Shown here: positions 14,973 to 18,824 of the stretch, one piece after another
Layout: every line of letters starts with the position of its first letter
Position numbering within the stretch: the first letter of the stretch is position 1
Origin: an uncultured Lachnospiraceae bacterium
GTDB lineage: Bacteria > Bacillota_A > Clostridia > Lachnospirales > Lachnospiraceae
Assembly: GCA_910577835.1 (NCBI GenBank)
Contig: CAJTOU010000056.1
Coordinates: 1 to 18,824 of the forward strand
Direction of reading: 5' to 3'
DNA length: 18,824 bases
Notes under the pieces: model-generated
The model's input: only the letters and a program-made list of their open reading frames with translations
Databases searched by the model: none
Told to the model about the DNA's origin: nothing
Position numbers and translations under genes: made by a program

Positions 14973-15200
14973 TTACCTCCCTGTTCTTGCTCTGATATAT
15001 TCAAGGTTTCCATAATATGGTGTCCCTGTCAAATACCACTGACGGTCAATTCCCATCTCCATTCTTGTCTGTTGCCACTTTCCATCCACCATAACTTCTA
15101 ATCTTTCTCCACAATGAAACCCAACCTTCTCCCATAAGTCAGACACCAGCAGTCCATATCTGTCATTTTCCAAGTTATAGCCCAGTCTTCCTTCTACCAT
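14973..15200 (-). CDS. DUF5348-like small protein
   Basis: A 75-residue protein with the pattern GRLGYNLENDRYGLLVSDLW ... FHCGERLEVMVDGKWQQTRMEM ... WYLTGTPYYGNLEYIRAR, which I recognise as DUF5348, a small beta-rich family common in Firmicute mobile elements. It begins two bases after the integrase stop; the GAGGATG in the last integrase codons serves as its binding site, so translation is coupled. Molecular function is unknown. Confidence 0.7.
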   Translation of the reverse strand: MVEGRLGYNLENDRYGLLVSDLWEKVGFHCGERLEVMVDGKWQQTRMEMGIDRQWYLTGTPYYGNLEYIRARTGR

Positions 15201-15202
15201 AA

Positions 15203-16303
15203 TTATTCATCCTCCATTCCTTCTTCCTCTGTATCTTCTCTGTCCTCGTTCAATTTTTCTGCCAATGCTTTCTGTTTTGACGGATAAAGGTGTGCATAAT
15301 TGTAGGTAATATTAATCCCTTCATGCCCCATTCGTTCCGCAATAGCAACCGGAGAGAATCCAAGTTCTATACAATGCGCTACATGCGAATGTCTGATATC
15401 GTGGATTCGGATACACTTAACCCCTGCTGCTTTTGTTCCCCGGTTCATCTCATGATGCAGATAACTTTTAGAAAATGTGAATAACCTTGTATGTTCCTCA
15501 CACTTATAAAGCATTCCAAAATAATCTTCCATTTCCCGGCAAAGGAACTCTGGCAGTTCAATCACTCGGTTACTTTTCTCCGTCTTGGGACTTGTGATAT
15601 AATCTTCACCCTGCAAATGCTGATAAGATTTGTTAATTTTAAGTTTTCTGTCCTTCAGATTAAAATCTCCTTTTTCAAGGGCAAGCAATTCTCCTTCTCG
15701 GATGCCTGTCCAATAAAGGACTTCAAACGCATAATAGGAAATCGGTTTTTCTTTCATTACTTCTGCAAATTTCAAATATTCTTCTTTTGTCCAGAAAAGC
15801 ATCTCTTTTCCTTTTGCCTTTCCCATCTTCCCTGCCTGTTTGGACGGATTGACAGTCAATCCATAGAACCTGCAGGCATGATTGAAAATGGCACTCAGTT
15901 GGTTCTGCACCGTTCTCAGATAGGTCTGCGAATAGGGTTTGTCATTTTCATCCCTCATGCTAAGAAGCCGATTCTGCCATTGAATAATATCTGTTGCAGT
16001 AATTTCGGCAAGACTTTTGTTCTTAAAATAGGGAATGATTTTGGAATCCATAACGTGCCGCTTTGTAAGGTAAGTGTTCAGTTTTAACCTCGGCTTCATA
16101 TCCTCCATATAAACTTCCACAAACTGTACAAATCCCATATTCACATCCTTCGCTTTCTTTAAAAGGAACTCCCGTTCATATTCTAACGCTTCCCTTTTCG
16201 TAGCAAACCCTCGTTTGGTATGCACCTGATTTATTCCCTGCCAATCCTTGTATCTGATATACACCTTCCATGTGCCTCTCTTGGTATCTTTACTTGCTGA
16301 CAT
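15203..16303 (-). CDS. int: Tyrosine recombinase (integrase)
   Basis: A 366-residue integrase with an N-terminal arm-binding-like domain (KDTKRGTWKVYIRYKDWQGI...), a core-binding SAM-like domain (about 55-155) and a catalytic domain with R202 (TGIREGE), K240, H301-x-x-R304 (HDIRHSH), H327 (GHEGI) and the nucleophile Y336 (TYNYAHLYP). All catalytic residues are present, so it should be active. It would integrate and excise the element with the small excisionase-like protein encoded upstream. ATG 16303 fits AAAGGAGG eight bases away; a GTG two codons earlier is too close. The C-terminal tail is very acidic (EDREDTEEEGMEDE). The gene is internal, about 2 kb from the candidate right att site. Confidence 0.87.
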   Translation of the reverse strand: MSASKDTKRGTWKVYIRYKDWQGINQVHTKRGFATKREALEYEREFLLKKAKDVNMGFVQFVEVYMEDMKPRLKLNTYLTKRHVMDSKIIPYFKNKSLAEITATDIIQWQNRLLSMRDENDKPYSQTYLRTVQNQLSAIFNHACRFYGLTVNPSKQAGKMGKAKGKEMLFWTKEEYLKFAEVMKEKPISYYAFEVLYWTGIREGELLALEKGDFNLKDRKLKINKSYQHLQGEDYITSPKTEKSNRVIELPEFLCREMEDYFGMLYKCEEHTRLFTFSKSYLHHEMNRGTKAAGVKCIRIHDIRHSHVAHCIELGFSPVAIAERMGHEGINITYNYAHLYPSKQKALAEKLNEDREDTEEEGMEDE

Positions 16304-16317
16304 TCGCACTGCCTCCT

Positions 16318-17175
16318 TTACCGAATATTTTCATATGGATTTCCACGCAAATATCTTAAATAATCATCATGTAAATCCGCCTGTTCTTTTAATACACCAG
16401 ATAAACTTTCCGCATATAATGTTGAAATTAAGTAAGCCTCCATATTCTTGATTTCTAAACTGTTATCTATCAACCTCTCTAACAGATTGGAAATATGAAC
16501 TGGCTTCAGCTTCATAAATTGGCTCTTAACAACCTGCCAAGGATAACTTGTACCCTTGATTGTCATATTTTCTCTTGGAAAACACACCACATCGCAGATT
16601 GTGTCATATATTTCCCGAATCATTTCATGTTCACTGGTGTTATTTCCTGCCACTTCATAAAATTCTTTAAGACGAATATTCTCTGCAACAAATTCCCTAA
16701 GTTTTTCCAGTTCTATCCCTCTCTCATCCACATCTTGATGATTGATAGATGGATGGTTATTTACTCTGTTATTACTATATTGGTTATTAATATATTGCGT
16801 TCGCTTTCCCGCCAACGGATTTTCCGTTTTCGGCTTATCCGCTGTCGGATTTCCCGTCGTCCGAAAACCAGACTTCGGCGCAACTGGTGTTTCGTGAATT
16901 TCAATAATATTTCTTCCAAATTTGCCATGCTCTGCCCGTTCCTGCTCCTTTGATACATAGCCAAGCTCCTCTAAACGTGCAAGACTTGCTCTAATAGCAC
17001 TTTTACCATCTGGGATAATCTTACTAAGACCAGCAATACTAAAATCCCAATTGTCCGGCAGCGATAATAGTGTTACTACCATTCCTCTGTCCCTAAGACT
17101 AAGAGTTTTATTTTTCAGAATTTCTTTATAAACATTCACATATTGCCCTTGTGTCTTATTTTTAAATACAGGCAT
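16318..17175 (-). CDS. Replication-initiator-like winged-helix protein (DUF6017-like)
   Basis: A 285-residue protein. The N-terminal part (LSLRDRGMVVTLLSLPDNWDFSIAGLSKIIPDGKSAIRASLARLEELGYV, about 25-80) is a winged helix like those in phage replisome organisers and RepA-type proteins. A low-complexity linker with an NPxAxK repeat and many N/Q residues follows (about 95-150), then a C-terminal domain (REIYDTICDVV..FPWQVVKSQF..-like; here SYPWQVVKSQFMKLK) that I associate with DUF6017. It probably helps replicate the excised element or plasmid form. ATG 17175 has AAGGAGG eight bases upstream; the frame runs 23 codons further through a leader hairpin. It lies 14 bp before int, and a large inverted repeat sits in its leader. 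Confidence 0.65.
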   Translation of the reverse strand: MPVFKNKTQGQYVNVYKEILKNKTLSLRDRGMVVTLLSLPDNWDFSIAGLSKIIPDGKSAIRASLARLEELGYVSKEQERAEHGKFGRNIIEIHETPVAPKSGFRTTGNPTADKPKTENPLAGKRTQYINNQYSNNRVNNHPSINHQDVDERGIELEKLREFVAENIRLKEFYEVAGNNTSEHEMIREIYDTICDVVCFPRENMTIKGTSYPWQVVKSQFMKLKPVHISNLLERLIDNSLEIKNMEAYLISTLYAESLSGVLKEQADLHDDYLRYLRGNPYENIR

Positions 17176-17202
17176 TTTCACATCCTCCTTATTGTGTAAA
17201 TC

Positions 17203-17252
17203 CAGAAGCTGTGATATAGTTAATTTGCTCAGGTAACATATCATAGCTTCTG
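17203..17252. repeat. Large inverted repeat in the leader of the replication-like gene
   Basis: CAGAAGCTGTGATAT (17203-17217) and ATATCATAGCTTCTG (17238-17252) are complementary at 14 of 15 positions, with a 20-nt loop. On the minus strand the hairpin ends about 20 bases before the AAGGAGG of the replication-like gene. It could be a regulatory leader structure, an attenuator, a replication-origin element or an operator. Confidence 0.55.
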
Positions 17253-17262
17253 ATGTGTTGCT

Positions 17263-17296
17263 GACCTTTCTCTTGCCGGGGAAAGGTCTTTTTTAT
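17263..17296 (+). terminator. Plus-strand intrinsic terminator
   Basis: GACCTTTC (17263-17270) and GAAAGGTC (17281-17288) form a perfect 8-bp stem with a 10-nt loop, followed by TTTTTTATACC on the plus strand. No plus-strand gene lies upstream for several kilobases; it may stop antisense transcription, or its hairpin may lie in the minus-strand transcript between the excisionase-like and replication-like genes. Confidence 0.55.
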
Positions 17297-17487
17297 ACCT
17301 TTTTTGCCATACCATAGCAGTTCTCCTCATAGAACTTCCGATTTGCTTTGCCTGATAGGACAATGAGATTTGGGTTGATTGCAAGCATCCGTTCATTTAA
17401 CTGCTTAATAATCTTGTAACCCTGCGCTCTGCTCACACCCCAGTCTTCGCAAACTTCTGTAACATCCACATACATTTTCTTGTTCAC
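17293..17487 (-). CDS. Excisionase-like small HTH protein
   Basis: A 64-residue protein beginning at GTG 17487 (VNKKMYVDVTEVCEDWGVSRAQGYKIIKQLNE...LSGKANRKFYEE). The pattern of a short winged-HTH (VTEVCEDWGVSRAQGYKII) ending in KANRKFYEE is typical of small DNA-binding/excisionase proteins in Firmicute integrative elements. AAAGGAG lies about ten bases before the GTG; the alternative ATG four codons in is too far away and the upstream frame is unsupported. It is the first gene of the minus-strand run, under a promoter embedded in an operator, so it is likely controlled by the divergent XRE repressor and helps regulate excision. Confidence 0.65.
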   Translation of the reverse strand: MNKKMYVDVTEVCEDWGVSRAQGYKIIKQLNERMLAINPNLIVLSGKANRKFYEENCYGMAKKV

Positions 17488-17545
17488 AGATATTTTTCTC
17501 CTTTCTTTTTCCACTGATAATTTAGTAAACCGCAAATTACTATCT

Positions 17546-17585
17546 CTGATAAATATTATTATACTAATATTTATCAGTTTGTCAA
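17546..17585 (-). promoter_or_regulatory. Promoter overlapped by a perfect operator-like inverted repeat
   Basis: On the minus strand TTGACA (17585-17580), a 16-bp spacer, TATAAT (17563-17558). A perfect 13-bp inverted repeat, CTGATAAATATTA (17546-17558) and TAATATTTATCAG (17565-17577), with a 6-bp centre, covers the -10 and spacer. A protein bound there would block transcription of the excisionase/replication/int operon; the divergent XRE gene at 17681 is the obvious candidate. Confidence 0.7.
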
Positions 17586-17618
17586 TATTATTATTCTAAT
17601 TTTTTTAATAAATTCTTA

Positions 17619-17647
17619 TTTATATTTTGTAGGAAGTTTGATATAAT
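17619..17647 (+). promoter_or_regulatory. Promoter of the divergent XRE repressor
   Basis: Extended -10 TGATATAAT with TATAAT at 17642-17647; a weak -35 (TTTATA, 17619-17624) lies 17 bp upstream. The repressor start codon is at 17681. Confidence 0.5.
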
Positions 17648-17680
17648 GAATACTAGATTAAATAGAAATGGAGGCATCCT

Positions 17681-18304
17681 ATGAAATCATCAGATTTTGG
17701 AGAACGTATCAAAACACTTCGGATCTCACTTGGTAAATCGCAAAAGGAATTTGCAGAATTTATAGGCATACCACAGCCATCTATGTCTGCATATGAAAAT
17801 GGTAAAAATAATCCTACTATCGAAGTTTTAATAAATATAGCGGATAAATGTAATGTGTCCATAGACTGGCTCTGTGGCAGACAATCAAAAGCAGCTCTTT
17901 CCGATTTGTCCGATATCGCAGATTTTCTTTATCAATTGGTTGAAACGAATGAAGTTGGTTGTGAAATCATAGTGCATGACCATATAGAAAATGGATTGGA
18001 TATGGAAAAAGAAGGCGAAACGGATGATAGGTTCCGCTGGTGGACAAGACTTACTTTTTATGGTAATGATAGAAATTATAAATATAATGGCGATGTATGC
18101 CAAATGATTCGTAAGGTACATGAAAATATCAGTGATTTGATGTCATATACTCTTTCTAATGAAAGTTATGAATCAGAAAAAGAGAAAATGATAGATTATT
18201 ACAGTCTACCACTGACCAAGAAAGAATATCCCAAACTTTCCAGAGAAGAACGAATGAAGAAACATATTGAATATCTAAAAGAACATGGAATGATGAATGA
18301 ATGA
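17681..18304 (+). CDS. XRE-family repressor of the element
   Basis: A 207-residue protein with an N-terminal Cro/CI HTH (FGERIKTLRISLGKSQKEFAEFIGIPQPSMSAYENGKNNPTIEVL, about 6-62) and a C-terminal region of about 140 residues without a recognised domain (contains RFRWWTRLTFYGNDRNYKY and a lysine-rich tail). GGAGG precedes the ATG by seven bases. It is transcribed away from the mobilisation operon and followed by a strong terminator; the inverted repeat between the two is its likely operator. Role as the maintenance repressor of integration/transfer genes is inferred from this layout. No RecA-type autocleavage domain is visible, so relief may need another signal. Confidence 0.8.
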   Translation: MKSSDFGERIKTLRISLGKSQKEFAEFIGIPQPSMSAYENGKNNPTIEVLINIADKCNVSIDWLCGRQSKAALSDLSDIADFLYQLVETNEVGCEIIVHDHIENGLDMEKEGETDDRFRWWTRLTFYGNDRNYKYNGDVCQMIRKVHENISDLMSYTLSNESYESEKEKMIDYYSLPLTKKEYPKLSREERMKKHIEYLKEHGMMNE

Positions 18305-18314
18305 TTCTCAAAAC

Positions 18315-18335
18315 TGCAAGCATTTTGCAAGCACA
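18315..18335. repeat. Right copy of the 21-bp direct repeat
   Basis: Matches 694-714 at 19 of 21 positions, same orientation. Internally it contains TGCAAG twice (18315 and 18327), so it is itself a short direct repeat, as integrase arm sites often are. Confidence 0.4.
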
Positions 18336-18340
18336 GAAAA

Positions 18341-18377
18341 CGGGAAGCCGCATAAATACTGGCTTCCCGCTGTTTTT
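18341..18377 (+). terminator. Terminator of the XRE repressor gene
   Basis: Perfect 9-bp GC-rich stem CGGGAAGCC/GGCTTCCCG (18341-18349 with 18361-18369), 11-nt loop, then CTGTTTTT. It lies 36 bp after the repressor stop and just before the candidate right att core. Confidence 0.8.
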
Positions 18378-18381
18378 ACCC

Positions 18382-18392
18382 TATTCGAACTC
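18382..18392. repeat. Candidate right attachment core, TATTCGAACTC
   Basis: Second copy of the 11-bp sequence at 581-591, again after a terminator, a T run and CCC. On the minus strand it reads GAG GAG TTC GAA TAG, i.e. E-E-F-E-stop. If both copies are att sites, the element spans about 17.8 kb. Confidence 0.35.
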
Positions 18393-18548
18393 CTCGGCGG
18401 ATAGCTTGAACTGACTGTTTTTCTCTGCTTTTTAATGGTTTTATTATCCATATTCTTCAAAATTCGCTCTCGTTTTTGTGCCAGTCAAAATTTTTAGAGC
18501 CAAAATAGAGCCATGCAGAACCAATTCTGTTCATTTATTTGCCTTATC

Positions 18549-18570
18549 AGCATGGTGCTAGCACCATGCT
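18549..18570. repeat. Perfect 22-bp palindrome
   Basis: The segment is its own reverse complement (half-site AGCATGGTGCT, centre GCTAGC). It starts two bases after the stop of the minus-strand gene at its right. It could be a terminator without a U tract or a dimer-binding site. Confidence 0.6.
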
Positions 18571-18572
18571 AT

Positions 18573-18824
18573 TTAGACATAAATAGCTGAAACAAATTTA
18601 TAATATCTATTTTTATAAGGAGTTCCAATACTAACAACCAAATATGCCTCATTATACAATGTTCCATTTGCCATCGAATAAAACCTATAATCTGTAACAG
18701 AAATATTTTCATATCTCTCAAATCGGTATGTAAAATCCACCTTAGTTTTGGGATTCCCATCAGGATTTGCAACTTGCTTTATCAATAAGTTATTTACCTT
18801 TACCAAAGTCAAAGAATATCCGAG
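18573..18824 (-). CDS. Unknown protein, 3' part only
   Basis: The frame is open from the right edge of the window for 83 codons to TAA, so this is the C-terminal part of a gene that starts outside; the first possible internal start (TTG at 18812) has no binding site. The visible part (VDFTYRFERYENISVTDYRFYSMANG, ending YYKFVSAIYV) is rich in Tyr and Phe and alternates as beta strands would. No membrane segment or known motif is visible. It lies outside the candidate right att site, so it belongs to the flank or a neighbouring element. Confidence 0.5.
   Translation of the reverse strand, partial: LGYSLTLVKVNNLLIKQVANPDGNPKTKVDFTYRFERYENISVTDYRFYSMANGTLYNEAYLVVSIGTPYKNRYYKFVSAIYV

Noticed and set aside
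16318..16964. Alternative minus-strand ORF (67 codons at 16761-16964) inside the replication-like gene
   Set aside because: Arg-rich out-of-frame reading of the linker repeat without a binding site; the main frame has recognisable domains.
1..18824. CRISPR array, rRNA or tRNA genes
   Set aside because: No regularly spaced direct repeats and no tRNA- or rRNA-like sequence was seen on either strand by eye.

Overview
The window looks like accessory DNA from a low-GC Firmicute, most likely a gut clostridium of the Lachnospiraceae type. The basis is AT-rich sequence, strong AGGAGG-type ribosome binding sites, sigma-A-like promoters, and a mobilisation module (MobA/MobL relaxase, MobC-like, DUF3847-like, DUF5348-like, tyrosine integrase, DUF6017-like) whose layout I associate with that group. 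Names are from memory; no database search was possible. The first 15 bases are not genomic: they match the end of the Tn5 (Nextera) mosaic-end adapter.

Layout. (1) 16-204: C-terminal stub of a tyrosine recombinase from a neighbouring element. (2) 205-829: no large gene, but what looks like a complete type I toxin-antitoxin locus (21-residue hydrophobic peptide with its own promoter, sequestered ribosome binding site and terminator, and an opposing antisense promoter), then a terminator and a candidate attachment site. (3) 830-3138, minus strand: Abi_2/HEPN abortive-infection protein preceded by a short overlapping ORF, then a XRE regulator and ImmA/IrrE metalloprotease pair. (4) 3324-11312, plus strand: one tight operon of small XRE regulator, RapA/DrmD-like SNF2 helicase, a 99-residue unknown protein, a type III-like adenine methyltransferase (Mod) and a type III-like helicase-nuclease (Res). 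(5) 11320-17487, minus strand: mobilisation and replication module with an IncQ/RSF1010-type oriT at 14211-14243, relaxase, membrane/coiled-coil proteins overlapping the relaxase frame, accessory proteins, integrase, a replication-like protein and an excisionase-like protein. (6) 17681-18304: divergent XRE repressor with an obvious operator in the intergenic region. (7) 18305-18824: terminator, second candidate att copy, a perfect palindrome, and the 3' part of an unknown minus-strand gene.

Interpretation. The simplest reading is an integrative mobilizable element of about 17.8 kb (about 581 to 18392) carrying a defence island as cargo beside another integrated element. The integrase, small excisionase-like protein and XRE repressor would control excision; the relaxase, MobC-like protein and oriT would allow mobilisation by a helper conjugation system; Abi and the helicase-augmented type III restriction-modification operon would protect the host. 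The parts that most deserve a second look are the SNF2 + small protein + Mod + Res operon, the type I toxin-antitoxin-like locus at the element junction, and the long same-strand overlap between the relaxase and two coiled-coil genes.
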